A stretch of 64,000 bases of DNA from Streptomonospora mangrovi (GTDB taxonomy: Bacteria; Actinomycetota; Actinomycetes; Streptosporangiales; Streptosporangiaceae). The notes under the pieces are model-generated. The model ran no database searches, had not been told where the DNA came from, and saw only the letters and a program-made list of their open reading frames with translations. Position numbers and translations under genes: made by a program. Below, piece by piece: positions 8,697 to 18,515 of the stretch (the first letter of the stretch is position 1; every line of letters starts with the position of its first letter). Location of the stretch: NCBI RefSeq assembly GCF_027604915.1, contig NZ_JAJAQC010000030.1, forward strand, positions 24,697 to 88,696. Direction: 5' to 3'.

Positions 8697-11184
8697 GGCC
8701 CGTACAACCTCTCCACCACCTCCCGAGGACCTCGCCGAGAAGATCATCGACATCGACGTCTCCGAGGAAATGCGCGGCAGCTTCCTGGAGTACGCCTACT
8801 CGGTGATCTACCAGCGCGCGCTCCCCGACGCGCGCGACGGCCTCAAGCCGGTCCAGCGGCGCATCCTCTACCAGATGAACGAGATGGGCCTGCGGCCCGA
8901 CCGCGCCCACGTCAAGTGCGCCCGCGTGGTGGGCGAGGTCATGGGCAAGCTGCACCCCCACGGCGACTCCCCCATCTACGACGCCATGGTCCGGCTCAGC
9001 CAGCCCTTCGCCATGCGCGTGCCGCTGGTCGACGGCCACGGCAACTTCGGCTCGCTGGGCGGCGACGACGCCCCGGCGGCCATGCGCTACACCGAGGCGC
9101 GCATGGCGCGCGCGGCCCAGTTGATGGTGGCCTCGATCGACGAGGACGTCGTGGACTTCCAGTCCAACTACGACGGCCAGGAGACCGAGCCCGAGGTCCT
9201 GCCCGCGGCGTTCCCCAACCTGCTGGTCAACGGCGCCTCCGGCATCGCCGTGGGCATGGCGACCAACATGGTGCCGCACAACCTCGGCGAGGTCATCGCC
9301 GCGGCCCGGCACCTCATCGCCCACCCCGACGCCACGCTCGCCGACCTCATGGAGTTCATCCCCGGCCCCGACCTGCCCACCGGCGGCACCATCGTGGGCC
9401 TGGACGGCGTGCGCGACGCCTACGTGAAGGGCCGCGGCACCTTCCGCACCCGCGCCACCGTCGCCATCGAGAAGGTCTCGCCGCGCCGCACCGGCCTGGT
9501 CGTCACCGAACTCCCCTACAACATCGGCCCCGAGCGCGTGGTCAGCCGCATCAAGGAGCTGGTGCAGGCCAAGCGGCTCCAGGGCATCTCCGACCTCAAG
9601 GACCTCACCGACCGCAACCAGGGCCTGCGGCTGGTCATCGAGCTGAAGAACGGCTTCAACCCCGAGGCCGTCCTTGAGGAGCTGTACCGGCTCACCCCCA
9701 TGGAGGAGAGCTTCGGCATCAACAACGTCGCGCTGGTCGACGGCCAGCCGCGCACCCTGGGCCTGCGCGAGCTGCTCCAGGTGTTCGTCGACCACCGCCT
9801 GGAGGTCGTGCGGCGCCGCAGCGAGCACCGCCGCGCCAAGCGCCGCGAGCGCCTGCACCTGGTGGCCGGCCTGCTGGTGGCGCTGCTCAACATCGACGCC
9901 GTCATCGCGCTGATCCGGGAGTCCGAGGACTCCACCCAGGCGCGCGAGCGGCTGATGTCGGCTTATGAGCTGTCCGACACCCAGGCGCGCTACATCCTCG
10001 ACACCCCGCTGCGCCGGCTCACCAAGTTCGACCGGCTGGAGCTGGAGAGCGAGCGCGACCAGCTCAACAAGGAGATCGAGGAGCTGACCGCGATCCTGGA
10101 GTCCGACACCAAGCTGCGCCGCCTGGTGTCCAAGGAGCTGGGCGAGGTCGCCAAGGAGTACGCCACACCGCGGCGCACCGTGCTCCAGGAGAGCACCGGC
10201 GAGACCCGCAGCGCTGCCATCCCGCTGGAGCTGGGCGACGACCCCTGCCACGTGCTGCTCAGCGCCACCGGGCTGCTGGGCCGCACTGCCGGCGACCGCC
10301 TCCCGCCGGTGTACGAGGGGCTGCGCACCCGCCACGACTCCGTGGCGGCGTCGGTGCCCACCAGCTCGCGCGCCGACATCGGGGTGATCACCGACCACGG
10401 GCGGGTCATCCGGGTGCCCGTGCTGGAGCTGCCCGAACTCCCCGCCGACCCCGGCGACGCCCCGCCCACCGCCTCGGGCCTGCCCGTGTCGGACTTCGTG
10501 GAACTCGCCGAGGACGAACGCGTGGTGTCGGTCGCCGCGCTCGACAACGACGGCCCCGGCATCGCGCTGGGTACCGCGCAGGGCGTGGTCAAGCGGGTGG
10601 CCGCCGACTCCCCGCCCAACAAGGACGACTTCGAGATCATCAACCTGCGCGAGGGCGACCGGGTCATCGGCGCCACCCAGTTGGCCACCGGCGAGGAGGA
10701 CCTCGTCTTCATCACCTCCGAGGCCCAGTTGCTGCGGTTCTCCGCCGACTCCGTGCGCCCGCAGGGCCGACCCGCCGGCGGCGTGGCCGGGGTGCGGCTG
10801 CCCGAGGGCGCCAAGGCCATCTGGTTCGGCGCGGTCGCCGTGCCCGAGGACTCCGTGGTCCTCACCGTCGCCGCCGGCTCCACCGAACTGCCGGGAACCG
10901 GCGCCGGATCCGCCAAGGTCACCCCGTTCGAGGTCTACCCCGCCAAGGGGCGCGGCACCGGCGGCGTGCGCTGCCAGCGGTTCCTCAAGGGCGAGGACAG
11001 CCTGGTGCTGGCCTGGGTGGGCCGGGCGCCCGCCCGCGCGGCCAAGGCCGACGGCGGCCCGATCCGGCTGCCCGACCTCGACCAGCGGCGCGACGGCTCC
11101 GGCGAGCCGCTGCCCCGCGCCATTGCCACCATCGGCACCGGCCGCCACGACATCCACGTCGCCGCGTCCGGACCCACCGGCTGA
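8695..11184 (+). CDS. parC: DNA topoisomerase IV subunit A (GyrA/ParC family)
   Basis: This is the DNA-cleaving subunit of a type IIA topoisomerase (829 residues), which works with ParE to decatenate chromosomes. The catalytic tyrosine is Tyr132 in [12 protein letters not shown]. The quinolone-determining stretch [14 protein letters not shown] (88-100) keeps Ser92 and Asp96, the unmutated state. A breakage-reunion domain (about 25-470), a coiled coil and a C-terminal beta-pinwheel region follow. I call it ParC rather than GyrA because it pairs with the parE 2.5 kb away and sits in the hrdB neighbourhood, as parC/parE do in Streptomyces. There is no good Shine-Dalgarno; CAGAAT (8682-8687) lies seven bases before the ATG, so the mRNA may be leaderless. 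A strong hairpin follows the stop. Confidence 0.93.
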   Translation: MARTTSPPPPEDLAEKIIDIDVSEEMRGSFLEYAYSVIYQRALPDARDGLKPVQRRILYQMNEMGLRPDRAHVKCARVVGEVMGKLHPHGDSPIYDAMVRLSQPFAMRVPLVDGHGNFGSLGGDDAPAAMRYTEARMARAAQLMVASIDEDVVDFQSNYDGQETEPEVLPAAFPNLLVNGASGIAVGMATNMVPHNLGEVIAAARHLIAHPDATLADLMEFIPGPDLPTGGTIVGLDGVRDAYVKGRGTFRTRATVAIEKVSPRRTGLVVTELPYNIGPERVVSRIKELVQAKRLQGISDLKDLTDRNQGLRLVIELKNGFNPEAVLEELYRLTPMEESFGINNVALVDGQPRTLGLRELLQVFVDHRLEVVRRRSEHRRAKRRERLHLVAGLLVALLNIDAVIALIRESEDSTQARERLMSAYELSDTQARYILDTPLRRLTKFDRLELESERDQLNKEIEELTAILESDTKLRRLVSKELGEVAKEYATPRRTVLQESTGETRSAAIPLELGDDPCHVLLSATGLLGRTAGDRLPPVYEGLRTRHDSVAASVPTSSRADIGVITDHGRVIRVPVLELPELPADPGDAPPTASGLPVSDFVELAEDERVVSVAALDNDGPGIALGTAQGVVKRVAADSPPNKDDFEIINLREGDRVIGATQLATGEEDLVFITSEAQLLRFSADSVRPQGRPAGGVAGVRLPEGAKAIWFGAVAVPEDSVVLTVAAGSTELPGTGAGSAKVTPFEVYPAKGRGTGGVRCQRFLKGEDSLVLAWVGRAPARAAKADGGPIRLPDLDQRRDGSGEPLPRAIATIGTGRHDIHVAASGPTG

Positions 11185-11187
11185 GCC

Positions 11188-11222
11188 GGTGCCGCCGGTC
11201 CGCCGCGCGGACCGGCGGCACC
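11188..11222 (+). terminator. Terminator hairpin after parC
   Basis: GGTGCCGCCGGTCCG (11188-11202) pairs perfectly with CGGACCGGCGGCACC (11208-11222) around CCGCG, three bases after the parC stop. A short run of GGGCCGTAC/GGGCC repeats follows at about 11233-11272. There is no T tract. Confidence 0.7.
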
Positions 11223-11418
11223 CGCCGCACAGGCCGTACGGGCCGTACGGGCCGGGCCGGGCCGGGCCGGGGCGGGGTGCCGGGGCCGGGCGCCGCACCG
11301 CGCCTTGCCCCGGTGCCCCGCCCCGCCGCCGGCACCGCACCCGGGTCCCAAACCCGTAACCGCACCCGAAACCAACACCGACACCGACCCCAGTCGCCGA
11401 GACCTTCAGGAGCAGACC

Positions 11419-11922
11419 GTGACCAGCGCGTTCGACGACGTCTTCGCGGCCAACGCCGACTACGCCGCCCGCTTCCGCCACGCCGACCTCGCCCCGCGCG
11501 CTGAGCGCGGCCTGGCCGTGGTGACGTGCATGGACTCCCGCATCGACCCGCTGGCGGCCCTGGGGCTGTCGCTGGGCGACGCCAAGATCCTGCGCAACGC
11601 CGGCGGCCGGGTCACCGACAACGTGCTGGCCAACCTGGTCGTGGGCGCCTACCTGCTCAACGTCACGCGGATCCTGGTCATGCCGCACACCCGGTGCAAG
11701 ATGGCGTCGGTCTCCGGCGACGCCGAGGTCCACGACCTCATCGAGCGCGAGCACGGCGTCGACACCCGCAGCCTGGACTTCGGCACCGACAGCGACCAGC
11801 TCGCCGCGCTGCGCCGCGACCTGGAGCGCATCCGCCACCACCCGCTGCTGCCGCAGGGCCTGGAGGTCGCCGGCGCCGTCTACGACGTCGAGACCGGCCG
11901 GGTCTCCCCCGCCGACCTGTAG
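11419..11922 (+). CDS. Beta-class carbonic anhydrase
   Basis: This 167-residue zinc enzyme interconverts CO2 and bicarbonate and is expected in the cytoplasm. The zinc ligands and catalytic dyad of the beta class are visible: Cys37, Asp39 and Arg41 in TCMDSRID, then His90 and Cys93 in MPHTRCKM. The segment GDAKILRNAGGRVTDNVL matches the family. The GTG at 11419 is chosen for the CAGGAG at 11408-11413. The protein is on the short side for the class and has Arg where many members have Asp in HTxC, as seen in the short actinobacterial homologues. Confidence 0.88.
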   Translation: MTSAFDDVFAANADYAARFRHADLAPRAERGLAVVTCMDSRIDPLAALGLSLGDAKILRNAGGRVTDNVLANLVVGAYLLNVTRILVMPHTRCKMASVSGDAEVHDLIEREHGVDTRSLDFGTDSDQLAALRRDLERIRHHPLLPQGLEVAGAVYDVETGRVSPADL

Positions 11923-11971
11923 GGCCGCGCCTCCCGCGTGTCCGCCCGCCCTTACCAGGGAATAGGGCCTT

Positions 11972-11993
11972 CCGCATCACCGTTGTGATGCGG
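11972..11993. promoter_or_regulatory. Perfect inverted repeat before the TPR gene
   Basis: CCGCATCAC (11972-11980) and GTGATGCGG (11985-11993) are perfect 9-base arms around CGTT, ending five bases before the ribosome binding site of the TPR gene. It could terminate the carbonic anhydrase transcript, act as an operator, or form a hairpin in the leader. Confidence 0.4.
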
Positions 11994-12009
11994 GACGAAG
12001 GGAGTGCCC

Positions 12010-12336
12010 GTGAAGGAGACGACCTACGAGACGTTCAACCGGGCCAAGATGTACTTCGACCTGGGCGACCCCATCGAGGCCGCGCGCGTCCTGGAGCCCA
12101 TCGCCGAGGCCGAGCCCGGCAGCCGGTCCATCCTCGAACTCTTGGGCCGCGCCTACTTCCACTCGGCGCAACTGAACAAGGCCGAGGACACGTTCCGCAG
12201 GATCATCGAACTCGACCCCTGCGACAGTTGGGCGCACATTGCGCTGGCCCGGTCGCTGGAGCGGCAGAGCCGCGACGACGAAGCCGCGACCTACCGCCGG
12301 ATGCACGCCGCGATGTCGGGCGGCTCGCTGGACTAG
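12010..12336 (+). CDS. Tetratricopeptide repeat protein
   Basis: This small all-helical protein (108 residues) is built of TPR-like units: YETFNRAKMYFDLGDPIEAARVLEPIAEAEPG, then RSILELLGRAYFHSAQLNKAEDTFRRIIELDPCD, then a third WAHIALARSLERQSRDDEAATYRR. It is presumably a protein-protein adaptor; the partner is unknown. The GTG at 12010 is chosen over the in-frame GTG at 12004 because the latter overlaps the Shine-Dalgarno AAGGGAG (11998-12004). A strong hairpin follows it. Confidence 0.85.
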   Translation: MKETTYETFNRAKMYFDLGDPIEAARVLEPIAEAEPGSRSILELLGRAYFHSAQLNKAEDTFRRIIELDPCDSWAHIALARSLERQSRDDEAATYRRMHAAMSGGSLD

Positions 12337-12395
12337 GTCCGCCGGGACCCCGGCCGCACCGGCCACCGGACCCCCGCCGCCCCCGCACGGACCAC

Positions 12396-12429
12396 ACGGG
12401 CCGGCCCTCCCCCGGGAGGGCCGGCCCGT
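12396..12429 (+). terminator. Terminator hairpin after TPR gene
   Basis: ACGGGCCGGCCCTCC (12396-12410) pairs perfectly with GGAGGGCCGGCCCGT (12415-12429) around CCCG. It lies 59 bases past the TPR stop and just before the likely promoter of the next gene. Confidence 0.7.
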
Positions 12430-12468
12430 CCGCTGTGCGCGGGGCGCCCGGCCGGTAGGGTCGCGACC

Positions 12469-13605
12469 ATGACCGCACCGGCCGACGACTCTCAGCAGCC
12501 CTGGGTGGAGCGCTGCGACCTCCGCGCCCGCGCCTGGGCCGACGACGCCGTGCGCAAGGTGGTCGCCGACGCCAACCGCTCGGCGGACACCCACCTGCAC
12601 GTCTTCCCGCTCCCCGAGGAATGGGGCATCGACCTCTACCTCAAGGACGAGTCGGTGCACCCCACCGGCAGCCTCAAGCACCGCCTGGCGCGCTCGCTGT
12701 TCCTCTACGCCCTGGCCAACGGCTGGATCGACGAGCACACCACCGTCGTGGAGGCCAGTTCCGGCTCCACCGCCGTGTCCGAGGCGTACTTCGCGCGGCT
12801 GCTGGGGCTGGACTTCGTCACCGTGGTGCCGCGCAAGACCAGCCCCGAGAAGATCGCCCTCATCGAGCGCTACGGCGGCACGTGCCACTTCGTGGACGTC
12901 CCCGCCGAGATGTACACCGAGGCCGAGCGGCTGGCCGCCCGGCCCGGCTACCACTACATGGACCAGTTCACCTACGCCGAGCGGGCCACCGACTGGCGCG
13001 GCAACAACAACATCGCCGAGTCGGTGTTCGAGCAGATGGCCATGGAGCGCCACCCGGTGCCCGAGTGGATCGTGGTGGGCGCCGGCACCGGCGGCACCTC
13101 GGCCACCATCGGCCGCTACCTGCGCTACCGGCGCCACCACACCCGCCTGGCGGTGGTCGACCCGGAGAACTCCGCGTTCTTCCCCGGCTGGGCCACCGGC
13201 GCCGCCGACTACGCCACCGGGATGCCCTCGCGGATCGAGGGCATCGGCCGGCCGCGCATGGAGCCCAGCTTCGTGCCCTCGGTGATCGACCTGATGATCC
13301 CGGTGCCCGACGCCGCCAGCATCGCGGCCATGCGCCACCTCGACACGGTGACCGGCCTGTGCGCGGGCGGCTCCACCGGCACGAACCTGTGGGGCGTGTG
13401 GCACCTGATCGCGCGGATGCTGCGCGAGGGGCGGCGCGGCAGCGTCGTCACGCTGATCTGCGACGGCGGCGAGCGCTACCGGCACAGCTACTACGACGAC
13501 GCGTGGGTGGCCGCCCGGGGCCTGGACCCCGAGCCCTACACCGCCGCGATCCAGCGCTTCCTGGCCACGGGCGAGTGGTCGCCGCCGATCGAGCCCCGGG
13601 GCTGA
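12469..13605 (+). CDS. PLP-dependent cysteine synthase/desulfhydrase family protein (Cds1-like)
   Basis: This 378-residue fold-type II PLP enzyme belongs to the cysteine synthase superfamily. The PLP lysine lies in [13 protein letters not shown] (Lys at about 69), the substrate-binding loop in [15 protein letters not shown], and the phosphate-binding loop in [14 protein letters not shown]. The sequence resembles the actinobacterial Cds1 type (M. tuberculosis Rv3684), described as an L-cysteine desulfhydrase releasing H2S; synthase activity cannot be excluded from sequence. No Shine-Dalgarno is present. TAGGGT (12456-12461) ends seven bases before the ATG, so a leaderless transcript is likely. 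It is convergent with parE across a terminator. Confidence 0.85.
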   Translation: MTAPADDSQQPWVERCDLRARAWADDAVRKVVADANRSADTHLHVFPLPEEWGIDLYLKDESVHPTGSLKHRLARSLFLYALANGWIDEHTTVVEASSGSTAVSEAYFARLLGLDFVTVVPRKTSPEKIALIERYGGTCHFVDVPAEMYTEAERLAARPGYHYMDQFTYAERATDWRGNNNIAESVFEQMAMERHPVPEWIVVGAGTGGTSATIGRYLRYRRHHTRLAVVDPENSAFFPGWATGAADYATGMPSRIEGIGRPRMEPSFVPSVIDLMIPVPDAASIAAMRHLDTVTGLCAGGSTGTNLWGVWHLIARMLREGRRGSVVTLICDGGERYRHSYYDDAWVAARGLDPEPYTAAIQRFLATGEWSPPIEPRG

Positions 13606-13628
13606 GCCGACCGGTCTCAGCAAGCAGA

Positions 13629-13672
13629 CGGCCCCGGCCGCGCCGCCCGAAGGGCGGGCGCGACCGGGGCCG
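13629..13672. terminator. Bidirectional terminator between Cds1-like gene and parE
   Basis: CGGCCCCGG (13629-13637) pairs with CCGGGGCCG (13664-13672), and an inner stem GCCC/GGGC closes on GAA (13645-13655). It lies between convergent stops and can serve both genes. Confidence 0.65.
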
Positions 13673-13716
13673 AGGCCGGATCAGGGGCGGCGGGCCGGGC
13701 GCCCGCCCCTCCCGGA

Positions 13717-15822
13717 TCAGGTGTCGATGCGGGCGAGGTCGAGTTCGCGGGCGCCCTGGGCGATGAACTCCCGGCGCGGCGCGACCTCGTTGCCCATGAG
13801 GAGGTCGAAGACCTTCGCGGCCTCCTCGGCGTGCTCCACCCGGATGCGGCGCAGGGTGCGGTGGCGGGGGTCCATGGTGGTCTCGGCGAGCTGGTCGGCG
13901 TCCATCTCACCCAGGCCCTTGTACCGCTGCACCGGCTCCTTCCAGCTCATGCCCTTCTTCTCCAGCTCCAGCAGCTTGCGGTGGAGTTCGGCGTCGGAGT
14001 AGGTGTAGACGTAGCGGTCCTCGGGCTTGGCCCCGCGCTTCCTGCGGATGTTGGTCAGCTCGATGCGGTGCAGCGGCGGCACCGCCGCGAACACCCGGCC
14101 GGCCTCCAGCATCGGGCGCATGTAGCGGTAGAAGAGGGTCAGCAGCAGGCAGCGGATGTGCGCGCCGTCGACGTCGGCGTCGGCCATCAGGATGACCCGG
14201 CCGTAGCGGGCGGCGTCGAGGTCGAAGGTGCGGCCCGAGCCGGCGCCGATGACCTGGAGGATCGCCGCGCACTCGGCGTTCTTCAGCATGTCCGACAGCG
14301 AGGACTTCTGGACGTTGAGGATCTTGCCGCGGATCGGCAGCAGCGCCTGGAACTCGGAGTCGCGGGCGAGCTTGGCGGTGCCCAGGGCGGAGTCGCCCTC
14401 GACGATGAACAGCTCGCTGCGCTCCAGCCCCTCGCTGCGGCAGTCGACCAGCTTGGCCGGCAGCGCCGAGCTTTCCAGCGCGTTCTTGCGGCGCTGGGTC
14501 TCGCGCTGCTGGCGCGCGGCGATGCGCGCCTTGGCGGCGTTGGCGATCTTCTCCAGCACCGCGCGGGCCTGCTGCTTCTCGGTGCGCTTGGTGGAGGTGA
14601 GGAACGTGCGCAGCTCCTTGCCCACCACCTGGGAGACGATGCGGGAGGCCGCCGAGGTGCCCAGGATCTCCTTGGTCTGGCCCTCGAACTGCGGCTCCGG
14701 CAGGCGCACGGTGACCACCGCCGTGAGCCCTTCGAGGACGTCCTCCTTGGTCACGGGGTCGTCGCTGGCCTTGAGGAGCTTGGTGGAGCGCAGTTGGTCG
14801 TTGACCACGCGCACCAGCGCCCGCTCGAACCCGGCCATGTGGGTGCCGCCCTTGGGGGTGGCGATGACGTTGACGAAGGAGCGCGCGGTGGTCTCGTAGC
14901 CGGTGCCCCAGCGCAGGGCGATGTCGACGTCGAGCCGGCGGTCGACGTCGGTGGGGGTCATGTGGCCCTGGTCGTCGAGCACCGGGACGGTCTCGGTGAA
15001 GTGGCCGGTGCCCTGGATCCGCAGCACGTCGTTGACGGCCTCGTCGGGCGCCAGGAAGGCGCAGAACTCCCCGATGCCGCCGTCGAAGCGGAACTCCTCC
15101 TCGAATGCCGGGGCCTCGGGGTCGCGCTCGTCGCGCACGGCGATGGTCAGCCCGGGGATGAGGAACGCGGTCTGGCGCGCGCGGTCGAGCAGGGAGTCGC
15201 GCGTGATGTCGGCGTCCTTGAGGAAGATCTGGCGGTCCGCCCAGAAGCGGATGCGGGTGCCGGTGACCTTCTTGGCGACGCGGCGGACCTCCTCCAGGCC
15301 GCTGGCCGGGGTGAAGTCGGCGTCGGGGCCGGGCTCGGCGAACCGGCCGGGGATGCCCCGGCGGAAGCTCATGGCGTGGGTGTGGCCCTTGAGGTCGACC
15401 TCGACGTCCAGGCGCGCCGACAGGGCGTTCACCACCGAGGCGCCCACGCCGTGCAGGCCGCCGGAGGCGGTGTAGGCGCCGCCGCCGAACTTGCCGCCGG
15501 CGTGCAGCTTGGTCATGACCAGCTCCACGCCCGACAGGCCGGACTTGGGTTCGATGTCGACGGGGATGCCGCGCCCGTTGTCGCGGACCTCGACGGAGCC
15601 GTCGCGGTGCAGCACGACGTCGATGCGCGTGCAGAAGCCGCCGAGGGCCTCGTCGACGGAGTTGTCGATGATCTCCCACATGCAGTGGGTCAGTCCGCGG
15701 CTGTCCGTGGACCCGATGTACATACCGGGACGCTTGCGGACCGCCTCAAGTCCTTCCAGGACCGAAAGATGCCGCGCGGAGTATTCCTCGGGCTCATCGA
15801 CGGCTGCGGTAAGGGCGGTCAC
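13717..15822 (-). CDS. parE: DNA topoisomerase IV subunit B (GyrB/ParE family)
   Basis: This is the ATPase subunit of topoisomerase IV (701 residues). The GHKL ATPase signatures are present: WEIIDNSVDEAL (about 49-60), VRDNGRGIPVD and GGLHGVGASVVNALS. A transducer domain and the TOPRIM motifs (VEGDSALGTAKLARD and MADADVDGAHIRCLL) follow, then the PVQRYKGLGEMDADQLAETTMDP tail. I place the start at GTG 15822, which has GCAGGAGA eight bases upstream; the frame stays open further 5' but that part is Arg/Pro-rich with no family match. It pairs with the parC at 8.7 kb. Confidence 0.93.
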   Translation of the reverse strand: MTALTAAVDEPEEYSARHLSVLEGLEAVRKRPGMYIGSTDSRGLTHCMWEIIDNSVDEALGGFCTRIDVVLHRDGSVEVRDNGRGIPVDIEPKSGLSGVELVMTKLHAGGKFGGGAYTASGGLHGVGASVVNALSARLDVEVDLKGHTHAMSFRRGIPGRFAEPGPDADFTPASGLEEVRRVAKKVTGTRIRFWADRQIFLKDADITRDSLLDRARQTAFLIPGLTIAVRDERDPEAPAFEEEFRFDGGIGEFCAFLAPDEAVNDVLRIQGTGHFTETVPVLDDQGHMTPTDVDRRLDVDIALRWGTGYETTARSFVNVIATPKGGTHMAGFERALVRVVNDQLRSTKLLKASDDPVTKEDVLEGLTAVVTVRLPEPQFEGQTKEILGTSAASRIVSQVVGKELRTFLTSTKRTEKQQARAVLEKIANAAKARIAARQQRETQRRKNALESSALPAKLVDCRSEGLERSELFIVEGDSALGTAKLARDSEFQALLPIRGKILNVQKSSLSDMLKNAECAAILQVIGAGSGRTFDLDAARYGRVILMADADVDGAHIRCLLLTLFYRYMRPMLEAGRVFAAVPPLHRIELTNIRRKRGAKPEDRYVYTYSDAELHRKLLELEKKGMSWKEPVQRYKGLGEMDADQLAETTMDPRHRTLRRIRVEHAEEAAKVFDLLMGNEVAPRREFIAQGARELDLARIDT

Positions 15823-16501
15823 GTGTGAATCTCCTGCAAGGACAGGTCGGCGCGCCCGGGTGCGGGCGGACGCTGGACGCGGGCGGACAGCGGACGGGGG
15901 GCGGCGGGTCGTCGGGCAGACGCGTGCCGCCAGCATGACGCATCGGTGTGACAGGAACGCGGCGCCGCCCGGCACGCCGGGTGCGTGCCTGGTGGCCTGC
16001 GCCGATGGGCCCGGGGCCGCCCCGGGCGGCGCGCGCGACACGAGCGCGTTTCCGCCGCCGGAGAGTGGTCGCAGCCCCGTGGGCTGCGGTTCACCCGACC
16101 GCGGCGGGACGGTCGCCTGATCATCACGTCCACACCACGCGCGAGGTTACCACCTCAAATCCGGCCCACCCCGCTCCCGCGCCGCTTGGGAACCCCGCCG
16201 CCACCGGCGGATCCGGCCGCGAAGGGGGCCGGGCGGGGCAGGGGCGGGGGTCCGCCGGAGGCCCATCGCGGACCCATCGCCGCCCCATCGGAGTCCGACC
16301 GAAAGTCCATTGGGTTCCGACCGGGTGGTGACAAGGAGTGAACAGGGGTGGCATCCGTCACTCGATTGCCCCGAAACGCCCCAGAAAACCCCCTGGAGAA
16401 GGGCGATTCCGCTGTCGGCGTACAGAAGGGCTGGTTGGGAAGCTCTCCGTCCGGTTAGATGTTGTGCTGAGTGACTAGCGCCGAGTATTGAGGAAGGCGA
16501 A
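15823..16501. other. Divergent intergenic region parE / DUF7455 gene
   Basis: These 679 bases hold the promoters for parE and the small zinc-ribbon gene. At 16260-16300 the motif CCCATCG recurs three times. At 16333-16338 there is an AAGGAG in front of a short open frame (next entry). No convincing -10/-35 pair was found, and there is no sign of a longer protein on either strand. Confidence 0.4.
16348..16458 (+). CDS. Possible 36-residue small ORF
   Basis: A GTG-initiated frame of 36 codons has AAGGAG (16333-16338) nine bases upstream and ends 43 bases before the next gene. Its third-position GC is lower than in the real genes around it, and an overlapping frame starting at GTG 16338 is also open for 46 codons. 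It could be a leader peptide or chance. Confidence 0.2.
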   Translation: MASVTRLPRNAPENPLEKGDSAVGVQKGWLGSSPSG

Positions 16502-16726
16502 GTGACTGGAACCCTTGCCCCCACCCAGCCGCTGACGGCTGCTGACCGTTGCGACCGTTGTGGTGCGCAGGCGTACGTCCGAGTGGTTCTCAACTCCGGT
16601 GGCGAACTGCTGTTCTGCGCGCATCACATGCGTAAGCATGACGACTCCATCCGCAAGATCGCCTCGGAGATCCAGGACGAAACCAGCCGGCTGCAAAAGG
16701 AACCGGCCACGTCCGCCGACGAGTAG
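16502..16726 (+). CDS. Small Cys/His zinc-ribbon protein (DUF7455-like)
   Basis: This 74-residue protein has a CxxC (Cys17, Cys20 in DRCDRCGAQAYVRV) and a second cluster Cys39, His41, His42 in LFCAHHMRKH, consistent with one bound zinc. A polar helical tail follows. Such short proteins are widespread in actinomycetes beside hrdB and the topoisomerase IV genes, and their function is unknown. The GTG at 16502 has GAGGAAGG (16490-16497) upstream. It is a single-gene transcript, closed by a textbook terminator. Confidence 0.85.
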   Translation: MTGTLAPTQPLTAADRCDRCGAQAYVRVVLNSGGELLFCAHHMRKHDDSIRKIASEIQDETSRLQKEPATSADE

Positions 16727-17039
16727 CGTTAGTTCATCCCGCCACAGGCGTCACGGCGGCGGCCCCCGACCGGGGGCCGCCGCCGTTTTTGTCGCCCGCA
16801 CGGCGGGGAGCGCCCAGGCGGCGTGAGGAGCGTGCGGAGAGCGGGGAACCTCGGCCTTCCGCACTGCCCGGGTCGCTGAGGGCGCCCGCGTCCCCGCTTC
16901 TGGCGCCCTATCCTGTACGGCGGGCGGAACCGGCCCGGACGCTGGGACTACTCCGCCGCGTGTCCGTGCCGACACCGCTGCCGCCGACGCGTTCCCCCAC
17001 GCCGGGTGGCCAAGACTCCGAGGCTGGGAGACGACCCGC
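16727..17039. other. Intergenic region before yaaA
   Basis: These 313 bases contain the terminator of the zinc-ribbon gene, then a TATCCT-type -10 candidate at about 16909-16914 and the Shine-Dalgarno GGGAGA (about 17025-17030) of yaaA. No gene is seen. Confidence 0.4.
16754..16790 (+). terminator. Rho-independent terminator
   Basis: CGGCGGCGGCCCCC (16754-16767) pairs perfectly with GGGGGCCGCCGCCG (16772-16785), followed by TTTTT (16786-16790). It is the clearest intrinsic terminator in the window. Confidence 0.92.
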
Positions 17040-17846
17040 ATGCTCATCCTGCTGCCGCCCTCCGAAGGCAAGGCCGCCGACGGCGACGGCGCGCCCGTGG
17101 ACGTGGGCGCGCTCGCGCTGCCGGAGGTCGCCGAGGCGCGCGAGGCGGTCATGGCGGAACTGGTCGGGTTGTGCCGGGGCCCCCGGGAGCGGGCGCGCGA
17201 GGTGCTGGGGCTGTCGGCCGCCCAGGTCGACGAAGCCCTTGCGCGCAACTCCGCGCTGGCCACCGCGTCCACGCTGCGGGCCGCCGACCTCTACACCGGC
17301 GTCCTCTACGACCGCCTGCGGCTGCCCGGCCTCCTTGCCGCCGATCCCGCCACCGCCCGGCGCACCGCCGACTCCGTGCTGGTCTTCTCGGGCCTGTGGG
17401 GCGTGGTGGGGCCGCTGGACCGGGTGCCCCCCTACCGGTTGTCGATGGGCGTGCGCCTGCCGGGCCTGGGCGCCCTGGGCGCCTTCTGGCGGGCACGGCT
17501 GAGCGACCTGCTGGTCAAGCGCGCCGAGGGGCGGCTGGTGCTCGACTGCCGCTCCTCCACCTACGCCGCCGCCTGGCGCCCGGTCGGCGAGACCGCCGAG
17601 CGGACCGCGGCCGTGCGGGTGCTGCGCGAAACCGTGTCGGAGGGCCGGGTGCGGCGCGGCGTGGTCAGCCACATGGCCAAGGCGACGCGCGGCGCGGTGG
17701 CGCACGGCCTGCTGGCCGCCGGCGCGGTGCCCGCCACCCCCGAGGAGGCGGCCGACGCGGTCGCCGCCCTCGGATACCGGACCGAACTCGTGCGCCCGGA
17801 CCGGCCCGGCCGCCCGTGGACCCTGGACGTGGTCGAGCGCGACTGA
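17040..17846 (+). CDS. yaaA: YaaA-family peroxide stress protein
   Basis: This 268-residue protein of the YaaA/DUF328 family starts with the signature MLILLPPSEGKA. Its other conserved parts are FSGLWGVVGPLDRVPPYRLSMGVRLP and the C-terminal SHMAKATRGAVAHGLL. In E. coli, YaaA binds DNA and lowers damage from iron and hydrogen peroxide; the same role here is an inference from the family. The length fits. It stands alone with its own promoter region, and no obvious peroxide regulator is nearby. Confidence 0.88.
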   Translation: MLILLPPSEGKAADGDGAPVDVGALALPEVAEAREAVMAELVGLCRGPRERAREVLGLSAAQVDEALARNSALATASTLRAADLYTGVLYDRLRLPGLLAADPATARRTADSVLVFSGLWGVVGPLDRVPPYRLSMGVRLPGLGALGAFWRARLSDLLVKRAEGRLVLDCRSSTYAAAWRPVGETAERTAAVRVLRETVSEGRVRRGVVSHMAKATRGAVAHGLLAAGAVPATPEEAADAVAALGYRTELVRPDRPGRPWTLDVVERD

Positions 17847-18515
17847 GCCGCGCTGCTCCCCCGCTCCCTATACACGCCCGGCGGAGTGCCCGCGCACACT
17901 GCCGCGGCCGGCGGCCCGAAACCTGGACAAAGCCCCCGATTCCCCGCGCCTTCCCGGCCTCTCCCCCGCCCGGTGAAGCGGTTCGACTGACCGGCGGGCG
18001 GCGCATAAACACCGGCTGACCCGGGAAAACGCGCGTGCTGATAACGAACGGGTCTCAGTCCTTTATCTCCGCCATACACCGCGCTCGGCAGTATTGTCCG
18101 TGTCGGATGAGGAAGACGTACGGAGCGTCCTTGTCCGCCGCGGTACTTCGCGGGCGTCGCCACACCCGCCGTCGCCGCGGCGGGTCCTGGACGCGGACGC
18201 GCGACCGGGCCGGTCCCCTTTGGTCAGGAAGGGCCGGCCCGGGCACTCACATCAGTCTCAGATCAGTTCGGACAGCTTCAGCTCAGACTCAAGCGGTCAG
18301 GCCGCCGCCCGGCGCGTGGCAGAGGGCGGCGGTCCGGCGACAGGTACGGCACACACGGCACCGGGACCATGCGGCAGTGCGCACCCCACCCCGCCGGGTG
18401 TCGGCGATGGCAGGGCCGACACCGTGGCGGTGCTCCGGCGCGCGGAGTCCGTGTGCGGACCGAGCGGCGAGTCCCCGCTCAGTCGGCACCTCGGTGTGAA
18501 CGGTACGGACGGGGA
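17847..18515. other. Convergent intergenic region yaaA / hrdB
   Basis: These 669 bases contain no believable gene on either strand. They hold a hairpin (18205-18242) and otherwise mixed sequence with lower GC than the coding regions, including a stretch at 18250-18290 with TCAG repeats. Confidence 0.4.
18205..18242 (-). terminator. Imperfect terminator hairpin downstream of hrdB
   Basis: CCGGGCCGG plus CCC/TT (18205-18220, two bulged bases) pairs with AAGGGCCGGCCCGG (18229-18242) around an eight-base loop. It is about 275 bases past the hrdB stop. Confidence 0.4.

Noticed and set aside
8695..11184. Calling this gene gyrA instead of parC
   Set aside because: It lies in the hrdB region with a nearby parE, as topoisomerase IV genes do in related actinomycetes, rather than next to dnaA/recF where gyrA usually sits; a direct phylogeny would settle it.
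17975..18020. GGTTCGACT resembling a tRNA T-arm
   Set aside because: No flanking stem pairs and no anticodon or acceptor structure can be drawn around it.
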